Part shown: positions 13,091-25,400 of the stretch, one piece after another
How positions within the stretch are numbered: the stretch's first letter is position 1
How the letters are laid out: every line of letters begins with the position of its first letter
Assembly (NCBI GenBank): GCA_963995505.1
Contig: OZ023182.1
Location: 11,710,707 to 11,774,706, forward strand
Length of the DNA stretch: 64,000 nucleotides
Origin: Hypericum androsaemum
Lineage: Eukaryota; Streptophyta; Magnoliopsida; Malpighiales; Hypericaceae
Direction of reading: 5' to 3'
Made by a program: the position numbers and the translations under genes
The notes under the pieces: model-generated
Databases searched by the model: none
Seen by the model: the letters and a program-made list of their open reading frames with translations, nothing else
Told to the model about the DNA's origin: nothing

Positions 13091-14106
13091 CCTTATCTAG
13101 CTTTTTCTTGCATTTTCTTGCCTTATCTTCACTTATCTTGCCTTTTTTGTCCTTTTATTATCTTTTCTTACCTTTTCTTTACATATCTTGCCTTTTCCTT
13201 GCCTTTTCTAACCCTTTTTTTGCCTTATCTTGCCTTTTCATTCCTTATCTTTTCTTGCCTTATCTTGCCTTTTCTTTCCTTATCTTGCCTTTTCCTTTTC
13301 TGATCTTGCCTTTTCCTTTTCTTTTCTTGTCTTTTCATGTATATTCCTTTCCTTTTCTTCCCTTATCTTGCCTTTTCTTTCCTTAACTTTCATTTTCCTT
13401 GCCTTTTCTTGTCTTTTCTTGCCTTATCTAGCCTTACGTTGTCTTTTCTTTCCTTATCTTGCCTTTTCCTTGGCATTTCTTGCCTTTCCTTTCCTTATCT
13501 TCCCTTTTCTTGCCTTTTGTTTCCTTATCTTGCCTTTCCTTGACTTATCTTGCCTTTTGTTTCCTTATCTTGCCTTTCCTTACCTTTTCTTGCCTTTTCC
13601 TGCATTTTGCTTGCCTTTTCTTGCTTATCTTGGCCTTTCTTTCCTTATCTTGCCTTTTCCTAGCCTTTTCTTGCCTTTTCATGACTTTTCTTATCTTTTC
13701 TTGCCTTATCTTACCTTTTCTTTCCTTATCTTACCTTTTCCTTTCCATTTCTTGCCTTTTCTTGACTTTTCCTTCCTTTTCTTACCATATCTTGCCTTTT
13801 CTTGTCTTATCTTGCCTTTCATTTCCTTATCTTTCCTTTTCTTGCCTTATCCTGCCTTTTCTTACCTTATCTAGCCTAATCTTGACTTTTCTTTCCTTAT
13901 CTTGCCTCTACCTTGGCATTTCTTGCCAATTCTTTCCTTATCTTGCATTTTCTACCCTTTTCTTACCCTATCTTGCTTTTCTTTCTTTATCTTGCCTTTT
14001 CTTTGCCTCATCTTGCCTTTTCATGCCTTATCTTGCCTTTCCTTTCCTTATCTTACTATTTCCTTGCCTTTTCTTGCCTTATCTTGCCTTTTGTTTCCTT
14101 TTCTTG
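13091..14106 (+). repeat. 1.0-kb internal duplication of the higher-order repeat, copy a
   Basis: The phrase TTGCCTTATCTAGC followed by TTTTTCTTGCATTTTC occurs near 13091 and again near 14107. The intervening rare variants (TCATGTATATTCC, TTCTGATCTTGCC, CTACCTTGGCATTTC) repeat at an offset of 1,016 bp. The same pair is present in higher-order copies 2 and 3 at +8,933 and +17,866, so the duplication came before the 8.9-kb amplification. Confidence 0.85.
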
Positions 14107-15112
14107 CCTTATCTAGCTTTTTCTTGCATTTTCTTGCCTTATCTTCACTTATCTTGCCTTTTCTATCCTTTTATTATCTTTTCTTACCTTTTCTTTACAT
14201 ATCTTGCCTTTTCCTTGCCTTTTCTAACCCTTTTTTTGCCTTATCTTGCCTTTTCATTCCTTATCTTTTCTTGCCTTATCTTGCCTTTTCTTTCCTTATC
14301 TTGCCTTTTCCTTTTCTGATCTTGCCTTTTCCTTTTCTTTTCTTGTCTTTTCATGTATATTCCTTTCCTTTTCTTCCCTTATCTTGCCTTTTCTTTCCTT
14401 ATCTTTCATTTTCCTTGCCTTTTCTTGTCTTTTCTTGCCTTATCTAGCCTTACGTTGTCTTTTCTTTCCTTATCTTGCCTTTTCCTTGGCATTTCTTGCC
14501 TTTTCTTTCCTTATCTTCCCTTTTCTTGCCTTATCTTGCCTTTTGTTTCCTTATCTTGCCTTTCCTTGACTTATCTTGCCTTTTGTTTCCTTATCTTGCC
14601 TTTCCTTACCTTTTCTTGCCTTTTCCTGCATTTTGCTTACCTTTTCTTGCTTATCTTGCCCTTTCTTTCCTTATCTTGCCTTTTCATGACTTTTCTTATC
14701 TTTTCTTGCCTTATCTTACCTTTTCTTTCCTTATCTTACCTTTTCCTTTCCATTTCTTGCCTTTTCTTGACTTTTCCTTCCTTTTCTTACCAAATCTTGC
14801 CTTATCTTGTCTTATCTTGCCTTTCGTTTCCTTATCTTGCCTTTTCTTGCCTTATCCTGCCTTTTCTTACCTTATCTAGCCTAATCTTGTCTTTTCTTTC
14901 CCTATCTTGCCTCTACCTTGGCATTTCTTCCCAATTCTTTCCTTATCTTGCATTTGCTACCCTTTTCTTACCCTATCTTGCTTTTCTTTCTTTATCTTGC
15001 CTTTTCTTTGCCTCATCTTGCCTTTTTATGCCTTATCTTGCCTTTCCTTTCCTTATCTTGCTATTTCCTTGCCTTTTCTTGCCTTATCTTGCCTTTTGTT
15101 TCCTTATCTTGC
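14107..15112 (+). repeat. 1.0-kb internal duplication of the higher-order repeat, copy b
   Basis: This is the second copy of the 1.0-kb segment. The offset to copy a is 1,016 bp at first and about 1,005 bp by 14907, showing loss of about one unit. A more diverged relative, with the same TATGTATATTCC and CTACCTTGGC landmarks, can be followed over roughly 15700-16450, so this part of the higher-order repeat grew by successive local duplications. Confidence 0.78.
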
Positions 15113-18100
15113 CTTTTCCTTGCCTTTTCTTGCCTAATCTTTCCTTTTGCTTGCCTTATCTTACCTTTTCTTGCCTTTTCTTACCTTTTCTTGCTATTCT
15201 TGATTTTTCAGTCTATATTTTGTCGTTTCCTTGCCTTTTCTTACCTTTTCTCTTGCCTTATCTTGCCTTTTCAAGCCTTATCTTGCCTTTTCTTTCCTTA
15301 CCTAACCTTTTCCTTCGGGTTTTTGCCTTTTCTTGCCTTATCTTTCCTTTTCTTTTCTTATCTTGCCTTTTCCTATCCATTTCGTAGCTTATCGTGCCTT
15401 TTATTGCCCAATCTTGCCTTATCTTGCCTTTTATTTCCTTATCTTAACTTTTCATGGCATTTCTTGCCTTTTCATTCATTATCTTGCCTTTTCCTTGCCT
15501 TTTCTTGCCTTATCATGGCTTTTCTTTTCTTTTCTTGTCTTTTCCTTTCCTTTTCTTACCTAATATTACTTTTTCTTGCCTTATCATGCATTTTCTTACC
15601 TTATCTTTCCTTTTCTTGCCTTATCTAGCTTTTTCTTGCCTTTTCTTACCTTTCCTTGCCTTATCTTCTCTTATCTTGCCTTTTCTTGCTTTTTATTATC
15701 TTTTCCTGCCTTTTCTTTACATATCTTGCCTTTTAGGTTCCTTTTCTAACCCTTTTTTTTGCCTTTTCCTTATTTTTTCTTGCCTTATCTTGCCTTTTCT
15801 TTCCTCATCTTGCCATTTCCTTTCCTTTTCTTCTCTTTTTATGTATATTCCTTTCCTTTTCTTCCCTTATCTTGCCTTTTCTTTCCTTATCTTTCATTTT
15901 CCTTGCCTTTTCTTGACTTTTCTTGTCTTTTCTTGCCTTATCTAGCCTTATGTTGTCTTTTCTTTCCTTATCTTGCCTTTTCCTTGGCATTTCTTGGCTT
16001 TTCTTGCCTTTTCTTTCCTTATCTTCCCTTTTCTTGCCTTATCTTTCCTTTTGTTTCCTTATCTTGCACTTCCTTGCCTTATCTTGCCTTTTGTTTCCTT
16101 ATCTTGCCTTTCCTCGCCTTTCCTCGCATTTTCCTGCATTTTGCTTGCCTTTTCTTACCTTTTCTTTCCTTTTCTTACCTTCTCCTAGCCTTTTCTTGCC
16201 TTTTCATGACTTTTCTTGTCTTTTCTTGCCTTATATTGCCTTTTCTTTCCTTATCTTGCCTTTTCCTTTCCATTTCTTGCCTTTTCTTGCCTTTTCCTTC
16301 CTTTTCTTGCCTTTTTTTGTCTTATCTTGCCTTTCATTTCCTTATCTTGCCTTTTCCTTGCCTTTTCTTGCCTTATCCTGCCTTTTCTTACCTTATCTAG
16401 CCTTATCTTATCTTTTCTTTCCCTATCTTGCCTCTACCTTGGCATTTCTTGCCTTTTCTTTCCTTATCTTTCATTTTCTACCCTTTTCTTACCTTATCTT
16501 GCCTTTTCTTGCATTTTCTTTCTTTATCTTGCCTTATCTTGCCTTTTCTTTGCCTCATCTTGCCTTTTCATGCCTTATCTTGCCTTTTCTTTGCCTTATC
16601 TTGCCTTATCTTGCCTTTTTTAGCCTTTTCATACCTTTTACTTGCCTTTCCTTGCCTCATCTTGGCTTTTCTTTCCTTTCTTTCCTTATATTGCCTTTTG
16701 CCTTTTCTTGCCTTTTCTTGTCTTTTCTAGCATCATCTTGTCTTTTCTTGCCTTTTCTTTCCTTATATTGCCTTTTCCTGCATTTTCCTTGCCTTTTCTT
16801 TCTTATCTTGCCTTTACTTTCCTTATCTTGCCTTTTCCTTGCCTTTTCTTTACTTTTCATGCATTTTCTTATCTTTTCTTGTCTTATCTTGCCTTTTCCT
16901 TCCATTTCTTACCTTTTCCTTTTCATTTCTTGCCTTATCTTGCCTTTTCCTTCCATTTCTTACCTTTTCCTTTTCATTTCTTGCCTTTTCATTCCTTTTC
17001 TTACCTTATCTTGCCTTTTCTTGTCTTATCTTATCTTATCTTGCCTTTTGTTTCCTTATCTTGCCTTTTCCTTGCCTTTTCTCACCTTATAATGCCTTTT
17101 GTTTCCTTATCTTGCCTTATCTTGCATTTTCCTTGCCGTTTCTTTCCTTATTTTCTCTTCTCTTTTCTTGCCTTTTCTTTCCTTATGTTGACTTTTCCTT
17201 GCCTTTTCTTGCCTTTTCCTGCAATTTCCCGGCCTTTTCTTGCCTTTCCTTGCCTATCTTGCCATTTCTTTCCGTATCTTGCATTTTCCTTTCCTTTTCT
17301 TGTCTTTTCTTACCTTTTCTTGTCTTACCTTGCCTTTTCTCACCTTATAATGCCTTTTCTTGTCTTTTCTTACCTTATCTTGCCTTTTCTTTCCTTATCT
17401 TTCATTTTCCTTGCCTTTTCTTTCCTTTTCTTTTCTTTTCTTTTCTTTCCCTATCTTGCCTCTACCTTGGCATTTCTTGCCTTTTCTTTCCTTATCTTGC
17501 ATTTCCTACCCTTTTCTTGCCTTTTGTTTCCTTATCTTGCCTTATCTTGCCTTACCTTGCCTTTTCTTTTCTTTTTCTTGCATTTTCTTACCTTTTCTTG
17601 CCTATGCTTCCCTTATCTTGCCTTATCATTCCTTATTTTTCATTTTCTTGGCTTTTCTTTCCTTATATTTCCTTTTCCTTGCCTTTTCTTACCTTATGCC
17701 ACCTTTTCTTGCCTTTTTTTACGTTGTCTTGCCTTATCTTGTCTTTTCTTACTATAATTTATCTTTTCTTTGCTTATCCTGCCTTTTCTTTCCTTGTCAT
17801 GCCTTTTCATTTCCTTTTCTTGCCTTATCTTGCTTTTCTTACCTTTTCTTGCCTTTTCCTGGCTTATCTTGCCTTTTCTTTTCTTGTCTTGCCTTTTCTT
17901 GCCTTATCGTGCCATTTCATGCCATATTTTGCCTTTTATTTCCTTATCTTGACTTTTCCTTGCCTTTCCTTACCTTTCCTTGTCTTTTCTAGCCTTATCT
18001 TGCCTTTTCTTGCCTTATCTTGCCTTGTCTTGCCTTACTTGCCTTTTCTTTCTTTATCCTGCCTTTTTCTTGGCTTTTCTTTCCTTATCCTACCTTTTTA

Positions 18101-19420
18101 ATGCCTTTTCTTGCCTTATCTTACTTTTTCTAGCCTTTTCTTCCTTATCGTGCCTTTTCTTGCCATTTCTTGCCTTCTCCTTCCCTTTTCTTGCCTTTTC
18201 CTTGCCTTTTCTTTTCTTTTCCTACATTTTCCTTGCCTTTTCTTGCCTTTTCCTGCCTTATCTTGCCTTTTCTTTCCTTATATTGCCTTTTCCATTCCTT
18301 TTTTTTGCCTTTTCTTGCATGTTCTTGTCTTTTCTTGCCTTTTCTTGCACTATCCTGGCTAATCTTGTCTTTTCTGGCCTTTTCTTGCATTATCTTGCCT
18401 TTTCTTGTCTTTTCTTGCCTGTTGTTGTCTTTTCTTGCCTTTTCTAGCCTGTTCTTGCATTATCTTGGCTTATCTTGCATTTTTAATCCTTACCTTGCCT
18501 TTTCCTTGCCATTTCTTGCCATTTCATGACTTTTCTTTCCTGATCTTGCATTTTCCTGCCTTATCTTGCCTTTTCTTGCCTTATCTTGCCTTTTATTTCC
18601 TTATCTTGCATTTTCTTGCCTTATCTTACCTTTTCTTTCCTTTTTATTCAGTATTTTGCCTTTTTCTTGCCTTGTCTTGCCTTATTTTGCATTTTCTAGC
18701 CTTATCTTGCATTTTCTTTCCTTATCTTACCTTTTTCTTCCATTTTTTGCCATTTCTTGCATCATCATTCCTTTTCTTTCCTTATCATGCCTTTTCCTTG
18801 CCTTTTCTTGCTTATTGGCTTTTTTTGGCTTTTCTTCCCTATTGTTTGCATATCTTGCCTTTTCCTTGCCCTTTCTTGCCTTTTCTTGCATTTTCTTGGC
18901 TTTTTTTGGCATTTCTTGCCTATTGTTTGCATATCTTACCTTTTCTTGCCTTATCTTGCCTTTTCTTACCTTGTCTTGCCTTTTCTTTCCATATCTTGCC
19001 TTTTCCTTGACTTTTCTTGCCTTATGCTGCCTTTTCTTGTCATTTTTGGCCTTGTCTTTTAATTTATTGCCATATCTTGAATGTTTTTTCCTTATCTTAC
19101 ATTTTCCTTGCTTTTCTTACCTTTTCTGACGTTATCTTGCCTTTTCCTTGGCTTTTCTTTTCCTTTTTCTTTCCTTATCCTGTCTTTTTCATGCCTTTTC
19201 TTTCCATATCCTGCATTTTTCTTGCCTTTTCTTGCTTATTCTAGCCTTTTCTTACCTTATCTTGCCTTATCTTCCCTTTTCTTGCCCTTTCCTTGCCTCT
19301 TCTTGCCTTTTCTTGCCTTAACTTGAATTTTCTTGTCTTTTCTTGTCTTTTCTTGCCTTTCCTTGCCTTGCCTTTCCTTTTTCTTGCCTTATCTTGTCTT
19401 TTCTTACCTTATCTAGCCTT

Positions 19421-22400
19421 TTCATTCCATATCTTTTATTTTCCTTTCCTTTTCTAGCCTTTTCTTGCCTTTTACTTGCCTTTTCTTTCCTTTTCCTTGC
19501 CTTTTCTGTCCTTATCTTGGTTTTATCTTGGCTTTCCTTGTCTTTTCTTGCATTATCTTGCCTTATCTTGCCTTTTCTTTCCTTATCTTGAATTTACCTT
19601 TCCATTTCCACCATTTTCCTTGCCCTTTCTTGCTTATCTTGCATTTTCTTTCCTTATCTTGCCTTTTCCTAGCATTTTCTTAGCTTATCTTGCCTTTTCT
19701 TACCTAATCTTGCCTTTTCTTTCCTTTTCTTGCCTTATCTTGCCTTTCCTTACCTTATATTTCCTTTTCTTCCCCTTTCTTCCATTTTCTTGCATTTTCC
19801 TTGCCTTTTCATGCCTTTTACATGCCTTTTCTTACCTTTTCTTTCCTGATCTTATCTTTTCTTGCCTTTTCTTTCCTTATATTGACTTTTCCTAGCCTTT
19901 TCTTGCCTTTTCCAACATTTTCCTTGCCTTTTCTTGCTTATCTTGCCATTTCTTTCCTTATGATGTCTTTTCCTTTCCTTTTCTTGCCTAATATTGATTT
20001 TTCTTGCCTTATCATGCATTTTCTTTCCTTATCTAGCTCTTTCTTCCCTTATCTTGCCTTATCTTACCTTTTCATGCCTTATCTTACCTTTTCTTGCCTT
20101 TTATTGTCTTTCCTTACCTTTTCCTATCTTTTCTTTACATATCTTGCCCTTTCCTTACCCTTTCTAGCCCTTTTTTAGCCTTTTCCTTTTCTTTTCTGTC
20201 CTTATTTTTCCTTTTCCGTGCCTTTTCTTACCTTATCCTACCTTTTCTTGCCTTTTTTTTCCTTGTCTTGCCTTTTCTTGCCTATTCTTGCTTATCTTGC
20301 TTATCTTGCCTTTTCCTTTGCCTTTTCTTTCCTTTTCTTAACTTTTCTTGCCATATCTTCCCTTATTTTTCCTTTTCCTTGCCTTTTCTTACCTTATCCT
20401 ACCGTTTCTTGCCTTTTTTTCTTGTCTTGGCTTATCTTGCCTTTTTTTACCTTATTTTGCCTTTTCTTTCCATATCTTATTTTTACTTTCTGTTTCCTGC
20501 CTTTTCTTAAGTTATCTTACCTTTTCTTTCCTTATCTTGCCTTTTCTTGCGTTATCATGCCTTTCCCTTTCCTTTTCTTGCCTTATCTTGTTTTTTCTTA
20601 CCTTTTCTTGCCTTTTCTTGCCTCATCTTGCCCTATCTTGCCTTTTCTTTTCATATCTTGCCTTTTCCTTGCCTTTTCTTTCCTTATCTTGTCTTTTCTT
20701 GCCTTATTTTTCTTATTCTTTCCTTATCTTGCATTTTCCTTGCCTTAGCTTGCCTTTTCCTTGCCATTTCTTGCCTTATCTTGCCTTATCTTGCCTTTTC
20801 TTGCCTTATCTTGCCTTTTCTTGCCTTTTCCTTGCCATTTTCTTGCCTTTTCTTACTTTTCCATGCCTTTTCTCGCCTTTTCCTAATTTTTGCATGCCTT
20901 TTCTTGCCTTTTCTTGCTTATCTTGCCTATTCTTTCCTTGTCTTTCCTTTTCCTTGCCTTTACATGACTTTTCTTGTCTTTTCTTGCCTTATCTTGCCAT
21001 ATCTTGCATTTTCTTGCCATTTCCTTTCCATTTCTTGCCATTTCTTGCCTTTTCCTTCCTTTTCTTGCCCCATCTCGCCTTTTCTTGCCTTATCTTGCAT
21101 TTTCTTGTCTTAACTTGCCTTTCGTTTCCTTATCTTGCCTTTTCCTTGCCTTTTCTTGCTTCATCTTGCCTTTTCTTACCTTATCTTGCCTTTTCTTGCA
21201 TTTTCTGAGCCTTTTCTTTCCTTTTACTGGCCTTTTCTTTCCTTTTGCCTTTTCTTTCCTTATGTTGACTCTTCCTTGCCTTTTCTTTCCTTTTCCAGCA
21301 TTTTCCTTGCCTTTTCTTGCTTATCTTATCTTTTCTTTCCTTATCTTGCCTTTTCTTGCCTTTTCTTTCCTTATCTTGCCTTTTGTTTTCCATTTCTTGC
21401 CATTTCTTGCCTTTACCTTCCTTTTCTTGCCTTATCTTGCCTTTCGTTTTCTTATCTTGCCATTTCCTTGCCTTTTCTTCCCTTATCTTGCCTTTTATTT
21501 CCTTATCTTGCCTTTTCCTTGCCTTTTCTTGCCTAATCTTGCCTTTTGCTTGCCTTATTTTACCTTTTCTTGCCTTTTCTTACCTTTTCTTGCCTATTCT
21601 TGCCTTTTCTTTTCGTATTTTGTCTTTTCCTTGCCTTTTCTTACCTTTTCTCTTGCCTTATTTTGCATTTTCTAGCCTTTTCTTTCCTTACCTTACCTTA
21701 CTTTTTCCTTTGGTTTTTTGCCTTTTCTTGCATTATCTTTCCTTATCTTGCCTTTTCCTAGCCTTTTCATAGCTTATCATGACTTTTCTTGCCCAATCTT
21801 GCCTTATCTTGCCTTTTATTTCCTTATCTTACCTTTTCATTGCATTTCTTGCCTTTTCTTTCATTATCTTGTCTTTTCTTTCCTTATCTTGCCTTTTCCT
21901 TGCCTTTTCTTGCCTTATCATGGCTTTTCTTTCCTTATCTTGTCTTTTCCTTTCCTTTTCTTGCCTAATATTACTTTTTCTTGCCTTATCATGCATTTTC
22001 TTACATTATCTTTCCTTTTCTTGCCTTATCTAGCTTTTTCTTGCATTTTCTTGCCTTATCTTCACTTATCTTGCCTTTTTTGTCCTTTTATTATCTTTTC
22101 TTACCTTTTCTTTACATATCTTGCCTTTTCCTTGCCTTTTCTAACCCTTTTTTTGCCTTATCTTGCCTTTTCATTCCTTATCTTTTCTTGCCTTATCTTG
22201 CCTTTTCTTTCCTTATCTTGCCTTTTCCTTTTCTGATCTTGCCTTTTCCTTTTCTTTTCTTGTCTTTTCATGTATATTCCTTTCCTTTTCTTCCCTTATC
22301 TTGCCTTTTCTTTCCTTAACTTTCATTTTCCTTGCCTTTTCTTGTCTTTTCTTGCCTTATCTAGCCTTACGTTGTCTTTTCTTTCCTTATCTTGCCTTTT

Positions 22401-25400
22401 CCTTGGCATTTCTTGCCTTTCCTTTCCTTATCTTCCCTTTTCTTGCCTTTTGTTTCCTTATCTTGCCTTTCCTTGACTTATCTTGCCTTTTGTTTCCTTA
22501 TCTTGCCTTTCCTTACCTTTTCTTGCCTTTTCCTGCATTTTGCTTGCCTTTTCTTGCTTATCTTGGCCTTTCTTTCCTTATCTTGCCTTTTCCTAGCCTT
22601 TTCTTGCCTTTTCATGACTTTTCTTATCTTTTCTTGCCTTATCTTACCTTTTCTTTCCTTATCTTACCTTTTCCTTTCCATTTCTTGCCTTTTCTTGACT
22701 TTTCCTTCCTTTTCTTACCATATCTTGCCTTTTCTTGTCTTATCTTGCCTTTCATTTCCTTATCTTTCCTTTTCTTGCCTTATCCTGCCTTTTCTTACCT
22801 TATCTAGCCTAATCTTGACTTTTCTTTCCTTATCTTGCCTCTACCTTGGCATTTCTTGCCAATTCTTTCCTTATCTTGCATTTTCTACCCTTTTCTTACC
22901 CTATCTTGCTTTTCTTTCTTTATCTTGCCTTTTCTTTGCCTCATCTTGCCTTTTCATGCCTTATCTTGCCTTTCCTTTCCTTATCTTACTATTTCCTTGC
23001 CTTTTCTTGCCTTATCTTGCCTTTTGTTTCCTTTTCTTGCCTTATCTAGCTTTTTCTTGCATTTTCTTGCCTTATCTTCACTTATCTTGCCTTTTCTATC
23101 CTTTTATTATCTTTTCTTACCTTTTCTTTACATATCTTGCCTTTTCCTTGCCTTTTCTAACCCTTTTTTTGCCTTATCTTGCCTTTTCATTCCTTATCTT
23201 TTCTTGCCTTATCTTGCCTTTTCTTTCCTTATCTTGCCTTTTCCTTTTCTGATCTTGCCTTTTCCTTTTCTTTTCTTGTCTTTTCATGTATATTCCTTTC
23301 CTTTTCTTCCCTTATCTTGCCTTTTCTTTCCTTATCTTTCATTTTCCTTGCCTTTTCTTGTCTTTTCTTGCCTTATCTAGCCTTACGTTGTCTTTTCTTT
23401 CCTTATCTTGCCTTTTCCTTGGCATTTCTTGCCTTTTCTTTCCTTATCTTCCCTTTTCTTGCCTTATCTTGCCTTTTGTTTCCTTATCTTGCCTTTCCTT
23501 GACTTATCTTGCCTTTTGTTTCCTTATCTTGCCTTTCCTTACCTTTTCTTGCCTTTTCCTGCATTTTGCTTACCTTTTCTTGCTTATCTTGCCCTTTCTT
23601 TCCTTATCTTGCCTTTTCATGACTTTTCTTATCTTTTCTTGCCTTATCTTACCTTTTCTTTCCTTATCTTACCTTTTCCTTTCCATTTCTTGCCTTTTCT
23701 TGACTTTTCCTTCCTTTTCTTACCAAATCTTGCCTTATCTTGTCTTATCTTGCCTTTCGTTTCCTTATCTTGCCTTTTCTTGCCTTATCCTGCCTTTTCT
23801 TACCTTATCTAGCCTAATCTTGTCTTTTCTTTCCCTATCTTGCCTCTACCTTGGCATTTCTTCCCAATTCTTTCCTTATCTTGCATTTGCTACCCTTTTC
23901 TTACCCTATCTTGCTTTTCTTTCTTTATCTTGCCTTTTCTTTGCCTCATCTTGCCTTTTTATGCCTTATCTTGCCTTTCCTTTCCTTATCTTGCTATTTC
24001 CTTGCCTTTTCTTGCCTTATCTTGCCTTTTGTTTCCTTATCTTGCCTTTTCCTTGCCTTTTCTTGCCTAATCTTTCCTTTTGCTTGCCTTATCTTACCTT
24101 TTCTTGCCTTTTCTTACCTTTTCTTGCTATTCTTGATTTTTCAGTCTATATTTTGTCGTTTCCTTGCCTTTTCTTACCTTTTCTCTTGCCTTATCTTGCC
24201 TTTTCAAGCCTTATCTTGCCTTTTCTTTCCTTACCTAACCTTTTCCTTCGGGTTTTTGCCTTTTCTTGCCTTATCTTTCCTTTTCTTTTCTTATCTTGCC
24301 TTTTCCTATCCATTTCGTAGCTTATCGTGCCTTTTATTGCCCAATCTTGCCTTATCTTGCCTTTTATTTCCTTATCTTAACTTTTCATGGCATTTCTTGC
24401 CTTTTCATTCATTATCTTGCCTTTTCCTTGCCTTTTCTTGCCTTATCATGGCTTTTCTTTTCTTTTCTTGTCTTTTCCTTTCCTTTTCTTACCTAATATT
24501 ACTTTTTCTTGCCTTATCATGCATTTTCTTACCTTATCTTTCCTTTTCTTGCCTTATCTAGCTTTTTCTTGCCTTTTCTTACCTTTCCTTGCCTTATCTT
24601 CTCTTATCTTGCCTTTTCTTGCTTTTTATTATCTTTTCCTGCCTTTTCTTTACATATCTTGCCTTTTAGGTTCCTTTTCTAACCCTTTTTTTTGCCTTTT
24701 CCTTATTTTTTCTTGCCTTATCTTGCCTTTTCTTTCCTCATCTTGCCATTTCCTTTCCTTTTCTTCTCTTTTTATGTATATTCCTTTCCTTTTCTTCCCT
24801 TATCTTGCCTTTTCTTTCCTTATCTTTCATTTTCCTTGCCTTTTCTTGACTTTTCTTGTCTTTTCTTGCCTTATCTAGCCTTATGTTGTCTTTTCTTTCC
24901 TTATCTTGCCTTTTCCTTGGCATTTCTTGGCTTTTCTTGCCTTTTCTTTCCTTATCTTCCCTTTTCTTGCCTTATCTTTCCTTTTGTTTCCTTATCTTGC
25001 ACTTCCTTGCCTTATCTTGCCTTTTGTTTCCTTATCTTGCCTTTCCTCGCCTTTCCTCGCATTTTCCTGCATTTTGCTTGCCTTTTCTTACCTTTTCTTT
25101 CCTTTTCTTACCTTCTCCTAGCCTTTTCTTGCCTTTTCATGACTTTTCTTGTCTTTTCTTGCCTTATATTGCCTTTTCTTTCCTTATCTTGCCTTTTCCT
25201 TTCCATTTCTTGCCTTTTCTTGCCTTTTCCTTCCTTTTCTTGCCTTTTTTTGTCTTATCTTGCCTTTCATTTCCTTATCTTGCCTTTTCCTTGCCTTTTC
25301 TTGCCTTATCCTGCCTTTTCTTACCTTATCTAGCCTTATCTTATCTTTTCTTTCCCTATCTTGCCTCTACCTTGGCATTTCTTGCCTTTTCTTTCCTTAT

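Larger units (their letters stand above)
10500..19420 (+). repeat. 8.9-kb higher-order repeat, copy 1
   Basis: I set the phase at the phrase TTCATTCCATATC (10500). The same phrase opens copy 2 at 19421, a period of 8,921 bp. Rare variants recur in the same order in copies 2 and 3. The offset to copy 2 changes from 8,921 to 8,923 near 11350-11410 and to 8,933 near 11860, so the two copies differ by a few unit-sized indels. At 11350-11410 copies 2 and 3 resemble D1 rather than copy 1, which suggests recombination or conversion among copies. Confidence 0.92.
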
